Assembly (NCBI GenBank): GCA_944321755.1
Contig: CALUMM010000003.1
Span: 1-64,000 of the forward strand
Length of the DNA: 64,000 nucleotides
DNA from: an uncultured Alistipes sp.
GTDB taxonomy: Bacteria > Bacteroidota > Bacteroidia > Bacteroidales > Rikenellaceae
Direction of reading: 5' to 3'
Shown here: positions 31,527 through 39,625 of the stretch, one piece after another
Layout: each line of letters begins with the position of its first letter
How positions within the stretch are numbered: position 1 is the first letter of the stretch
Notes under the pieces: model-generated
Databases searched by the model: none
What the model saw: only the letters and a program-made list of their open reading frames with translations
Told to the model about the DNA's origin: nothing
Made by a program: the position numbers and the translations under genes

Positions 31527-33824
31527 ATGCAGGACAACTTAGTTATCGTCGAGTCCCCGGCAAAAGCCAAAACCATCGAGAAGTTTCTCGGAAAGGATTT
31601 CGTCGTGAAATCCAGCTTCGGACACATCCGTGACCTGGCAAAAAAGGACCTCGGAATCAATATCGAACAGGGATTCAAACCCGTTTACGAAATCCCCGCG
31701 GACAAGAAAAAGGTCGTCGACGAACTCGCCAAACTCGCCAAATCGAAAACCGTATGGCTCGCATCCGATGAAGACCGCGAAGGAGAGGCCATCGCTTGGC
31801 ACCTCACCGAAGTGTTGGGGCTCCCCGTCGAACAGACCAAACGGATCGTATTCCACGAAATCACCAAACGGGCCATCCTCGAAGCCATCGAGAAACCCCG
31901 GACCGTCAACATGGACCTCGTAAACGCCCAGCAGGCCCGCCGCATCCTCGACCGTCTGGTCGGATTCGAACTCTCGCCCGTGCTCTGGAAGAAGGTCAAA
32001 CCCTCGCTCTCCGCAGGGCGCGTGCAGTCCGTCGCCGTGCGGCTGATCGTCGAACGCGAACGCGAAATCATCGCATTCCGATCGGCCCCCTATTTCCGGG
32101 TCGTGGCCCAGTTCCATGCCGCGGATGACCCCGACAAAACGCTCTTCAAGGCCGAACTCCCGACCCGCTTCGAGACCGCCGAGCAGGCCGAAGCCTTCCT
32201 CAACTCCTGCATCGGCGCCACCTTCACCGTCGCCCGGGCCGAGGAGAAACCCGCACAGCGATATCCCGCCCCGCCGTTCACCACCTCCACGCTCCAGCAG
32301 GAGGCCGGCCGGAAACTCGGCATGTCCGTATCGCGGACCATGTCCGTCGCCCAGCACCTCTACGAGCAGGGTCTGATCACCTACATGCGTACCGACTCCG
32401 TCAACCTCTCGCAGCAGGCCCTCGCCCAGTGCAAGGAGGAGATCATCAAGCTGTACGGCGAGAAATACTCCCGCTGGTTCAACTACAAGACCAAAACCAA
32501 AGGGGCACAGGAGGCACACGAGGCCATCCGACCCTCGTACATCGACCGGCAGGAGATCGACGGAACCGCCGAGGAGAAGCGGCTCTACGACCTGATCTGG
32601 AAACGCACCGTCGCCTCGCAGATGGTCTGCGCCGAGCTCGACCGAACCACCATCACCATCGACATGTCGGGGTCCGACCAGCAGTTCGTCGCACAGGGGG
32701 AGGTGGTCCGTTTCGACGGGTTCCTGCGCCTCTACTCCGAATCCACGGACGATGACCAGGCCGCCGAGAGTGGTGAGGCCCGGCTGCCCAAACTCAAGAC
32801 CGGAGACCGACTCCAGGCCGAAAAGATTACCGCTACGGAGCGTTTCACCTCCGCGCCGGCCCGCTACAACGAAGCCTCGCTCGTCAAACGGCTCGAAGAG
32901 CTGGGAATCGGACGCCCTTCGACCTATGCGCCGACCATCACCACGATCATCAACCGCGGATATGTCGTCAAGCAGAACAAGGAGGGACAGAAACGGGCCT
33001 ATACCCAATTGACGCTCAAGGGCGAAAAAATCGCCCGCGAAACCCTCTCGGAAAACTACGGGAAGGAGAAGAGCCGACTCTCCCCAACCGATATCGGCAT
33101 GGTGGTCAACGACTACCTCGAAGAGCAGTTCGCACCGATCATCGACTACAACTTTACGGCCAATGTCGAGAAGGAGTTCGACCGCATCGCCGAAGGCGAC
33201 ATCACCTGGGAGAAGATGATCGGAGACTTCTACGGGCCCTTCCACAAGATGGTCGACAACGCCATCTCGACCCAAAGCTCCAAGCCCCGCGAAAACCGCA
33301 TCCTCGGCAATGACCCCAAGACCGGACACCTCGTCAAGGCGCGCATCGGACGCTACGGACCGATGGTCGAGATCGAAGGCGCCGAAGGCGAGAAGAGCCG
33401 CTTCGCGTCGCTCAAGAAGGGACAGCTCATCGAGTCCATCACGCTGGAGGAGGCTCTCGAACTCTTCGCACTGCCCCGCGAGGTCGGAGAACTCGACGGC
33501 GAAAAACTCGTCGTCGGTCTCGGCAAGTACGGTCCCTACGTCCGTTACGGAAAGTCGTTCGCATCGCTGGCTAAGGGAGACGATCCCTATACGCTGACCC
33601 GCGAACGCGCCGTGGAGATCGTCCGCGAACACCAGGCCGCAGCCGCTGCAGCCAATACCCCGCTGAAAAGTTTCCCCGAAGATCCCGACATGCTCGTCAA
33701 AAACGGCCGGTACGGCGCATACATCGCCTACAAGGGCAAGAACTACCGGATCCCCAAAGGAACAAAACCCGAAGAACTCACCCTGGAGGCCTGTCTGAAG
33801 ATCGTCGCCGGATCGAAAAAGTAA
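31527..33824 (+). CDS. topA: DNA topoisomerase I (type IA)
   Basis: TopA relaxes negative supercoils. The protein is 765 residues. The Toprim domain shows LVIVESPAKAKTIEKFLG and SDEDREGEAIAWHL; the active-site tyrosine is Tyr286 in GLITYMRTDSVN; RPSTYAPTITTIINRGYV follows. The C-terminus has repeated topo-C modules (GRYGPMVEIEG, GKYGPYVRYG, GRYGAYIAYKG) instead of the tetracysteine zinc ribbons of the E. coli enzyme, as is usual in this group. Confidence 0.97.
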   Translation: MQDNLVIVESPAKAKTIEKFLGKDFVVKSSFGHIRDLAKKDLGINIEQGFKPVYEIPADKKKVVDELAKLAKSKTVWLASDEDREGEAIAWHLTEVLGLPVEQTKRIVFHEITKRAILEAIEKPRTVNMDLVNAQQARRILDRLVGFELSPVLWKKVKPSLSAGRVQSVAVRLIVEREREIIAFRSAPYFRVVAQFHAADDPDKTLFKAELPTRFETAEQAEAFLNSCIGATFTVARAEEKPAQRYPAPPFTTSTLQQEAGRKLGMSVSRTMSVAQHLYEQGLITYMRTDSVNLSQQALAQCKEEIIKLYGEKYSRWFNYKTKTKGAQEAHEAIRPSYIDRQEIDGTAEEKRLYDLIWKRTVASQMVCAELDRTTITIDMSGSDQQFVAQGEVVRFDGFLRLYSESTDDDQAAESGEARLPKLKTGDRLQAEKITATERFTSAPARYNEASLVKRLEELGIGRPSTYAPTITTIINRGYVVKQNKEGQKRAYTQLTLKGEKIARETLSENYGKEKSRLSPTDIGMVVNDYLEEQFAPIIDYNFTANVEKEFDRIAEGDITWEKMIGDFYGPFHKMVDNAISTQSSKPRENRILGNDPKTGHLVKARIGRYGPMVEIEGAEGEKSRFASLKKGQLIESITLEEALELFALPREVGELDGEKLVVGLGKYGPYVRYGKSFASLAKGDDPYTLTRERAVEIVREHQAAAAAANTPLKSFPEDPDMLVKNGRYGAYIAYKGKNYRIPKGTKPEELTLEACLKIVAGSKK

Positions 33825-33843
33825 ACCCTAAAACCGTGATACG

Positions 33844-35040
33844 ATGAAAAACCTGCTTCTCTGCGCCCTGGCGCTCTGTCTGGCTCTCGGAGCCGCCGCC
33901 CAGAATCCCGATTCGGTCGAAGGATACCGCTTCACCGACGGAAAGATCATCCGCACGACTCCCGTCAAGAACCAGAACCGCAGCGGCACCTGCTGGTGCT
34001 TCTCCACGATGACGATGCTCGAAAGCGAAATCCTGCGTGCCGGAGGCCCCGAAATCCACCTCTCCGAAATGTGGATCGTCCGACACTCCTTCATGGACAA
34101 GGCCGTGAAGTATGTCCGTCTCCACGGAGAGCTCAATTTCGCCGAAGGCGGCGCCTCGCACGACGTCACCGAAGGTATCAAACAGCACGGAATCGTCCCC
34201 TTCGAGGTCTATCCCGGGCTCAACTACGGAACCGACAAACCCGATTTCCATGAGCTCTCGGCCGTGCTGAAGGCCTATCTCGATGCCGTGATCCAGGCTT
34301 CCGGAGGCTCGAAAACGCTCTCCACCGCCTGGAAACGCGGATTCAACGCCATCCTCGACGAATATTTCGGCCCCTGCCCCGAGACCTTCACCTACGAGGG
34401 AAAGGAGTACACCCCCCGGTCGTTCGCCGAATCCCTCCCGATCAAAATGGATGACTATGTAGACCTCTCCTCCTTCACCCACCACCCCTTCTACGAGCAG
34501 TTCATCATCGAGGTCCCCGACAACTGGATGTGGGAAACGGTCTGGAACGTCCCCCTGGACGAGTTGATGCAGACCATCGACTACGCCCTGGAGAACGGAT
34601 ACACCGTTGCCTGGGGTACGGATGTCAGCGAAAAGGGGTTCAGCCGCACGAAGGCCATCGGGATCATCCCCGAAGCCGACCTCGAAGGAATGAGCGGTAC
34701 CGAGGCCGAAAAGTGGGGGAAACTTACCGCCCGGGAGAAGGAAGCCGCACTCTACAAGTTCGACAAACCCGGTAAAGAGCGCAAAATCGATCAGCAGATG
34801 CGACAGGAGGCCTTCGACAACTACGAAACTACGGACGATCACGGAATGGTCATCGTCGGAACCGCAACCGATCAGGCCGGAAACCAATATTTCAAGGTTC
34901 AGAACTCCTGGGACGTACTCCCGCCCTATGACGGATTCTGGTACTTCTCCCGCCCGTTCGTCGCCTACAAAACCATGTCCATCATGGTCAACCGAAACGC
35001 CGTGCCCAAGGAGATCCGCAAAAAACTCGGCTGGAAATAG
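33844..35040 (+). CDS. Secreted C1-family cysteine peptidase (bleomycin hydrolase-like)
   Basis: The 398-residue protein has an N-terminal signal peptide ending LGAAAQ. Residues QNRSGTCWCFSTM hold Gln44 and the catalytic Cys50; the histidine is His333 in DDHGMVIVG and the asparagine is Asn354 in VQNSWD. The spacing and the HSFMDKAVKYVRLHG segment fit the C1B (PepC/bleomycin hydrolase) branch. With a signal peptide and no lipobox it is expected in the periplasm or outside the cell, unlike the cytosolic PepC of Firmicutes. It stands alone after topA. Confidence 0.9.
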   Translation: MKNLLLCALALCLALGAAAQNPDSVEGYRFTDGKIIRTTPVKNQNRSGTCWCFSTMTMLESEILRAGGPEIHLSEMWIVRHSFMDKAVKYVRLHGELNFAEGGASHDVTEGIKQHGIVPFEVYPGLNYGTDKPDFHELSAVLKAYLDAVIQASGGSKTLSTAWKRGFNAILDEYFGPCPETFTYEGKEYTPRSFAESLPIKMDDYVDLSSFTHHPFYEQFIIEVPDNWMWETVWNVPLDELMQTIDYALENGYTVAWGTDVSEKGFSRTKAIGIIPEADLEGMSGTEAEKWGKLTAREKEAALYKFDKPGKERKIDQQMRQEAFDNYETTDDHGMVIVGTATDQAGNQYFKVQNSWDVLPPYDGFWYFSRPFVAYKTMSIMVNRNAVPKEIRKKLGWK

Positions 35041-35061
35041 AAAATTCAACTCGCTACGTAC

Positions 35062-35106
35062 AAAACGGAAGCAGCCCGACTCTTACGAGCCGGGCTGTTC
35101 CCGTTT
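35062..35106. terminator. Long bidirectional hairpin shared by the peptidase and the small gene
   Basis: CAGCCCG (35072-35078) pairs with CGGGCTG (35091-35097), and the stem is extended outside by AAACGG/CCGTTT (35063-35068 with 35101-35106). On the minus strand the stem runs into CCGTTTTGT, a U-tract that suits the end of the small transcript from 35272; on the plus strand it follows the peptidase gene. Confidence 0.8.
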
Positions 35107-35143
35107 ATTAGCTTTAAGTTTTAAGTTCTTGTTTATGGGAGAA

Positions 35144-35221
35144 TTACATCTCTCGGTATTTAATGCTCTCTCCCAACATAATCAGAGCGGTGCGTACCCA
35201 CTCTCCAATCTTTGCCTTCAT
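35144..35221 (-). CDS. Candidate small protein of 25 residues with its own promoter and terminator
   Basis: Read on the minus strand, an ATG at 35219-35221 opens a 25-codon frame beginning MKAKIGEWVRTALIMLGESI and ending with TAA at 35144-35146. Upstream are a complete promoter (35272-35303) and an AT-rich leader of about 45 bases, the kind of start region used by strongly expressed Bacteroidetes genes; downstream is a hairpin terminator. The predicted peptide is basic at the front with a short amphipathic or hydrophobic middle (WVRTALIML), so it could lie on a membrane. I do not recognise a family. The alternative is that the unit makes a small RNA and the frame is chance. The stretch is far more AT-rich than its neighbours. 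Confidence 0.55.
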   Translation of the reverse strand: MKAKIGEWVRTALIMLGESIKYREM

Positions 35222-35271
35222 AGTAAATAATTTTAAATAAATATTAAAATATTTTATCATTTAAGACGCGG

Positions 35272-35303
35272 CAAAGGTAAGCGCTCGAAACCAAACTTCC
35301 AAA
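35272..35303 (-). promoter_or_regulatory. Complete -33/-7 promoter reading left into the small gene
   Basis: On the minus strand TTTG (35300-35303) is followed after 20 bases by TACCTTTG (35272-35279). This is as good a match as the rplS promoter. The only open frame downstream before the hairpin terminator is the 25-codon one. Confidence 0.75.
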
Positions 35304-35353
35304 TATTTTTATTAAGATTTTTTACTAAATATGTAAATTTTTTGAAGAATGTC

Positions 35354-35998
35354 TCACGGCTCGATCTCCACGCCCAGCAAACGGGCCAGCTCAACAGCCT
35401 GCAATGCGTTAATTTTCAATCCTTTCAACTCCAAAGATCCGATTTCGCGAACCCGAATCCCGTGGATTTCGGAGTCAGAAAAAGAGAGCCCGCAGAGGCG
35501 TGTCCCGAAAAATTCGGCTTGCGAAAGGTCGCAAACCGTGAATTCGCCCCGTTCGAACCGGCAGTCGCTGAAGACCGAACCCCGCAATCGGGAGTCGGAA
35601 AAACGAACCGCACGGAAACGGGAAAAGGCAAAATTCACATACTCGCCCTTGCAGCGTTCGAACAGCAGGTGATGACCCGTCGTCTCGGAGAGGTTCGTGC
35701 CCGAGAGTTTGCAATCCACGAACTGCACCCGGTGGAAGCTGCATCCCGAGAGATCGGCATTCGAAAAATCGCAGTTCCGAAAGAGCACGTCCGACCATTG
35801 CGAACGGAGCAGCGAAGCCCCTGCAAAATGGCAACCCGTAAAGCGGCCCGACTGGATCGACAGATGCTCCCGGCAGAGCGTCGTGAAATCGGCTCCCCGA
35901 AACACGGCTTCCGTGATCTCCTCCGCTTCATGCAGCAGCAGGGGATTGCTCGGCGAGGTCGGTTCCGGAGGCAATTGCGGGCCGGTAATCTCGATCAT
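35354..35998 (-). CDS. Pentapeptide repeat protein
   Basis: The 214-residue protein is built from pentapeptide-like repeats with A(D/N)(L/F)xx character, for example FRGADFTTL, FRNCDFSNADLSGCSF and VQFVDCKLSGTNLSET, and phenylalanine or leucine at each central position. Such sequences fold into a right-handed square beta-helix. Some members (Qnr, MfpA) protect gyrase, but many are of unknown role, and nothing here marks it as a Qnr. No signal peptide, so it is probably cytosolic. It ends the run that starts at murG. Confidence 0.9.
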   Translation of the reverse strand: MIEITGPQLPPEPTSPSNPLLLHEAEEITEAVFRGADFTTLCREHLSIQSGRFTGCHFAGASLLRSQWSDVLFRNCDFSNADLSGCSFHRVQFVDCKLSGTNLSETTGHHLLFERCKGEYVNFAFSRFRAVRFSDSRLRGSVFSDCRFERGEFTVCDLSQAEFFGTRLCGLSFSDSEIHGIRVREIGSLELKGLKINALQAVELARLLGVEIEP

Positions 35999-36070
35999 AC
36001 AGGCGTTTTTGAAAGGGTGGAGAGAGAAACGTCAAGTTCGCAGGAGAGAGTTGGACATGAGACGGCTCGG

Positions 36071-36652
36071 TCAAAGAATAGCGGTCACCAGGCAGCCGTC
36101 GATACAACGCGCCGCAAGTTCGAGGGGCGGTTCATCGCCGATCCGGCCGATTATCCGTCCGGCCGCAAGATCCGCAGATACGATCCGGAGATTCTCCCGG
36201 AAATCAAGATTCCGGCGCCCGGCATATTTATAGAGGGTCTCCTTGGCGCACCAGACAAAGCCCGGCCAGTGAGGGTCGTCGGCAAGAACCGTCTCGGAAG
36301 GGGTCAGGAAGCGGCTCGCTGCACGGGTGAAATCCCGGTCGGCACACTCGATATCCACGGCACAGCGGTTCGGCGACAGGCACACTGCCACCCGATCCGC
36401 ACAATGCGCCACGGCAATAAAAGCCTCCCCGTCCGGAAGAACCGGGGCTCCCACCTCATTGTAGGCAATCCGGATATCATGGCCCAACTCCCGGCGGATG
36501 ATCGCCCGCCAGGTCAGAAATTCCCGGCGGCGCCGTTCGCTGCCGAATGTCTCGGCGCGCTGCCGCTCCTCCAGCGTCGCCCAGGCATTTGCCGCAGCGA
36601 TGGTCATCGGCGGTTCAATCAGCAGGCGGGGAGTCCGCAACAGGGTGTTCAT
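36071..36652 (-). CDS. 4'-Phosphopantetheinyl transferase (Sfp-type)
   Basis: This enzyme moves phosphopantetheine from CoA to a serine of a carrier protein. The 193-residue protein has AVDIE (98-102, magnesium-binding Asp100 and Glu102) and WCAKETLYKY (134-143, with the conserved Lys and Glu), the two core motifs of the Sfp/PPTase superfamily. No polyketide or peptide synthetase is nearby, so the acceptor may be an ordinary acyl carrier protein. It lies 116 bp downstream of gldE, a pairing often seen in Bacteroidetes. Confidence 0.9.
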   Translation of the reverse strand: MNTLLRTPRLLIEPPMTIAAANAWATLEERQRAETFGSERRRREFLTWRAIIRRELGHDIRIAYNEVGAPVLPDGEAFIAVAHCADRVAVCLSPNRCAVDIECADRDFTRAASRFLTPSETVLADDPHWPGFVWCAKETLYKYAGRRNLDFRENLRIVSADLAAGRIIGRIGDEPPLELAARCIDGCLVTAIL

Positions 36653-36768
36653 GGCAGCGTGTCAGAAAAAAATCAAGCAATAAGGGATAAAGAACAGGGG
36701 AACAGAAAACAGAAACAGGAAAAACGCCCGGAAATTCACGGCGGCAGAGGATCAACCGGCCGAAAAAA

Positions 36769-38049
36769 TTACGGCAGGTCGACGCGGATCTTGTCGATCC
36801 GGTGTCCCTCCATCTCCTGGACCGTAAACCGGAAATCGTGTGCCGTGAACGTATCGCCCTTGCGCGGAAAATCCCGCTTCAACTCCAGCATCAGCCCAGC
36901 CAACGTTTCGGCCTCGCCCTTCACGTCCGAAAAGGTCCCTTCGTCCAGTTCCAGGATCCGTTCGAAATCGCCCAGGTGCGTCTTCCCCTCGAACAGGTAA
37001 CTCTTGGCATCCAGGCGCGTATAGAAATTCTCCTCGTTGTCGCTCTCGTCCGAAATCTCACCCACGATCTCCTCGATGATGTCCTCCAGCGACACCAGTC
37101 CCAGCGTTGAACCATATTCGTCGACCACGATCGCCATGTGCACCTTGTTCGTCTGGAAGTCCGCCAGCAGGTCGTTGATCTTCTTGTGCTCCGGCACGAA
37201 ATAGGGCTTGCGCATCAACTGCTGCCAGGCAAAATCATCCCCGTTGTTGATATACGGAAGCAGGTCCTTCACGTAAAGCGTCCCCCGGATGTTGTCCATA
37301 TCCTCCGCGTAGACCGGAATCCGCGAAAAACCGGACTCGATGATCGTCCGCTTCACATGCTCGTAGCTGTCCGTAATGTCCAGCGCCGTCATGTCCACCC
37401 GCGGCTTCATGATCTCCTGCACCTCGGTATTCACGAAATTCACGATCCCCGAAAGCATCACGTGCTCCTCCGGACTCGAACTCTGCGTCATGTCCACCGC
37501 ATCGGCCAGCTCGTCGAGCGAAATCTCGCTCTTGTGCGCCGCCTTCTCGCTGATGCGGCTGCTCGTGCGGACCAGGATGTACGACAACGGGTAGAAAACC
37601 CACCGCAGAACCAACAGCGGACGCGCAACCAACAACGCAAACCGAACCGGAATCGTCTGTGCCAGCACCTTCGGCATGATCTCCCCGAAGAGCAGCAGCA
37701 GGAACGTCACGAGAACCGTCTTGAAGAGGAATTCGAAACGCAGAAAGGTAAACAGCGTGTCGATGATCCCCGACGTGAGGATGACGATGCAGATATTCAC
37801 CAGGTTGTTGACCACCAGAATCGTCGCCAACAGCAGGTCGACATTCGTCAACAACCGGAGCACGGCATCCGCACGACCGCTGCGGCTCCCCTGCAAACGC
37901 CGGACATCATTGTGCGACAGCGAGAAAAACGACGTCTCAGCCCCCGATACCAACGCCGAAACGCACAACAGGAAAAGCGTCACCGCACAAAGCACGATGA
38001 CATGCGGCGTAAAGCCATGGAATGCAATCCAGGAATGAGTCTCTTCCAA
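36769..38049 (-). CDS. gldE: GldE-like CNNM/CBS-domain membrane protein
   Basis: The 426-residue protein has an N-terminal DUF21/CNNM membrane domain with about four segments (SGAETSFFSLSHNDVRRLQ is the conserved early motif, LFGEIMPKVLAQ a later one). A CBS pair follows (MKPRVDMTALDI..., HMAIVVDEYGSTLGLVSLED) and a C-terminal CorC/HlyC domain. It is similar to magnesium/cobalt efflux proteins and to GldE, a gliding-associated protein of Bacteroidetes. Gut Bacteroidales do not glide, so a transport or envelope role is more likely. It begins 17 bp after ftsZ ends and so is probably part of the division operon. Confidence 0.88.
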   Translation of the reverse strand: MEETHSWIAFHGFTPHVIVLCAVTLFLLCVSALVSGAETSFFSLSHNDVRRLQGSRSGRADAVLRLLTNVDLLLATILVVNNLVNICIVILTSGIIDTLFTFLRFEFLFKTVLVTFLLLLFGEIMPKVLAQTIPVRFALLVARPLLVLRWVFYPLSYILVRTSSRISEKAAHKSEISLDELADAVDMTQSSSPEEHVMLSGIVNFVNTEVQEIMKPRVDMTALDITDSYEHVKRTIIESGFSRIPVYAEDMDNIRGTLYVKDLLPYINNGDDFAWQQLMRKPYFVPEHKKINDLLADFQTNKVHMAIVVDEYGSTLGLVSLEDIIEEIVGEISDESDNEENFYTRLDAKSYLFEGKTHLGDFERILELDEGTFSDVKGEAETLAGLMLELKRDFPRKGDTFTAHDFRFTVQEMEGHRIDKIRVDLP

Positions 38050-38065
38050 ATCGTCAGTCTATTGG

Positions 38066-39397
38066 TTAGTCGAACAGGGAACCGCCCTTCGGCGCCCCGT
38101 GTTGCTGCGGCGTATCCACCGGATCCTCCTTCAGCACCTCCTTGCGCCCTCCCGGCATCTGGACGATGAACTTCGAATTCCGCGTCTGGTAGGCCGGGCG
38201 TGCAAGCAGCGCCTCGATATTCCCGTAACGGGTCGGTTTCGCGCCCAGCATCACCTGCTCCGGAAGCCGCTGCGCCGGTTTTGCCGCGACGGGCTTGATC
38301 GGCTCCAGAACGGGAGGCGTCGTCACACTCTCCGCCGCCGGAACCGGTTCGATAATCCGCGGAACCGGAATCACCGGCTTCTTCCCGCCGACCGGAACGT
38401 CACCCTCGAAACCCGTCGCTACCACAACCAGTTCGATTGCGTTGCCCAACTGCGGCTTCTCGCTCGTTCCCCAGATGATATTCGCATTATGGATCACACC
38501 CTGCTCGTCCTGCACGCTCGCATGGGCCTGGATATACTCCAGGATCTGAACAACCTCCTCGTACATCAGTCCGTCGGCATTCGAAACCGAGATGTTCAGC
38601 AGGATGTTCTTCGCCCCCGAAATCAGGTTGTGGTCCAGCAGCGGCGAGCGCAGCGAAGCCTCCGCAACCGCTTCAGCCCGGTTATCGCCCTCGGCCGTGG
38701 CAACGGCCATGTGCGCCCGGCCGCTGTCGCGCATCACCTTCGAGACGTCCGCGAAGTCCACGTTCACCAGATCGCTCTCCACCGTGATGATCTCCGCGAT
38801 GCCCTTGGCCGCCGAAGCCAGGATGTCGTCGGCCTTTCCAAAGGCCTGTTTCAACGACAGGCGGCCGTAGATCTCCAGGATATTCTCGTTGTTGATGATC
38901 AGCAGCGAGTCGGTATTCTGACGCAGCTCCTCGATGCCCCGGAAGGCCTGCTCGTAGCGGATCTTACCCTCAACGGCCAGCGGAGAGGTCACAATAGCAA
39001 CCGTCAGCAAGCCCATCTCCTTGGCCAGTTTCGCAATCACAGGCGAAGCGCCCGTTCCGGTTCCGCCGCCCATGCCCGCCGTGATGAACAACATCTTCGT
39101 CCCGGCCTCCTCCAGCGCCTGCCGGATCTCCGGCAGCGTCTCCACCGCAGCCCGCCGTCCGTTCTCGGGGTCATTGCCCGCCCCGAGGCCCTCCGAGCCC
39201 AGGCGGATCTTCTGCTCCACCGGGCTCTTGTCCAGCGCCTGCTGGTCGGTATTGCACACCATGAACGTCACACCCCGGATCCCCAGGTTCCACATGTGGT
39301 TCACGGCGTTCCCGCCGGCTCCGCCCACGCCCACGACCATGATGATCGAGCCGTTCGTGCGCGGAACCTTGATTTCCGACATCAATTCGTCCGTCAT
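38066..39397 (-). CDS. ftsZ: Cell division protein FtsZ
   Basis: FtsZ is the tubulin-like GTPase that forms the Z-ring. The tubulin signature GGGTGTGASPVIAKLAKEMG, GAGNDPENGRRAA and the T7 loop NVDFADVSKVM with its catalytic Asp are present. The 443-residue protein ends in a variable linker and a conserved C-terminal region: GNIEALLARPAYQTR, then a final GGSLFD. A 228-bp repeat-bearing gap separates it from ftsA, which is unusually wide for these two genes. Confidence 0.98.
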   Translation of the reverse strand: MTDELMSEIKVPRTNGSIIMVVGVGGAGGNAVNHMWNLGIRGVTFMVCNTDQQALDKSPVEQKIRLGSEGLGAGNDPENGRRAAVETLPEIRQALEEAGTKMLFITAGMGGGTGTGASPVIAKLAKEMGLLTVAIVTSPLAVEGKIRYEQAFRGIEELRQNTDSLLIINNENILEIYGRLSLKQAFGKADDILASAAKGIAEIITVESDLVNVDFADVSKVMRDSGRAHMAVATAEGDNRAEAVAEASLRSPLLDHNLISGAKNILLNISVSNADGLMYEEVVQILEYIQAHASVQDEQGVIHNANIIWGTSEKPQLGNAIELVVVATGFEGDVPVGGKKPVIPVPRIIEPVPAAESVTTPPVLEPIKPVAAKPAQRLPEQVMLGAKPTRYGNIEALLARPAYQTRNSKFIVQMPGGRKEVLKEDPVDTPQQHGAPKGGSLFD

Positions 39398-39475
39398 ATC
39401 TGAATCTTCTTTTTTATCAAAACATCAATCGGGTCCCGAAGGCACCCTTGCAAACCGGGACCGCACCCACACATG

Positions 39476-39618
39476 GAATCCAGCCCGCATTTTCTTCTTG
39501 CCCTCCTGCTCTCCTTGCCCTTCTGTTCTCCTGCTCTCCTGCTCTCCTTGCCCTTCTGTTCTCCTGCCCTTCTGTTCTCCTGCTCTCCTTGCGCTCCTGT
39601 TCTTCTCCCGCCCCCCCG
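39476..39618 (-). repeat. Low-complexity tandem repeat between ftsA and ftsZ
   Basis: On the plus strand the tract is nearly all pyrimidine (51 of 60 bases in 39481-39540), so the transcribed strand of the division operon is purine-rich. The motif TTGCCCTTCTGTTCTCCTG is repeated at least three times between about 39515 and 39590, with CTGCTCTCC units in between. It ends with C7 at 39612-39618. No gene is credible here. Confidence 0.85.
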
Positions 39619-39625
39619 GTTTCGG

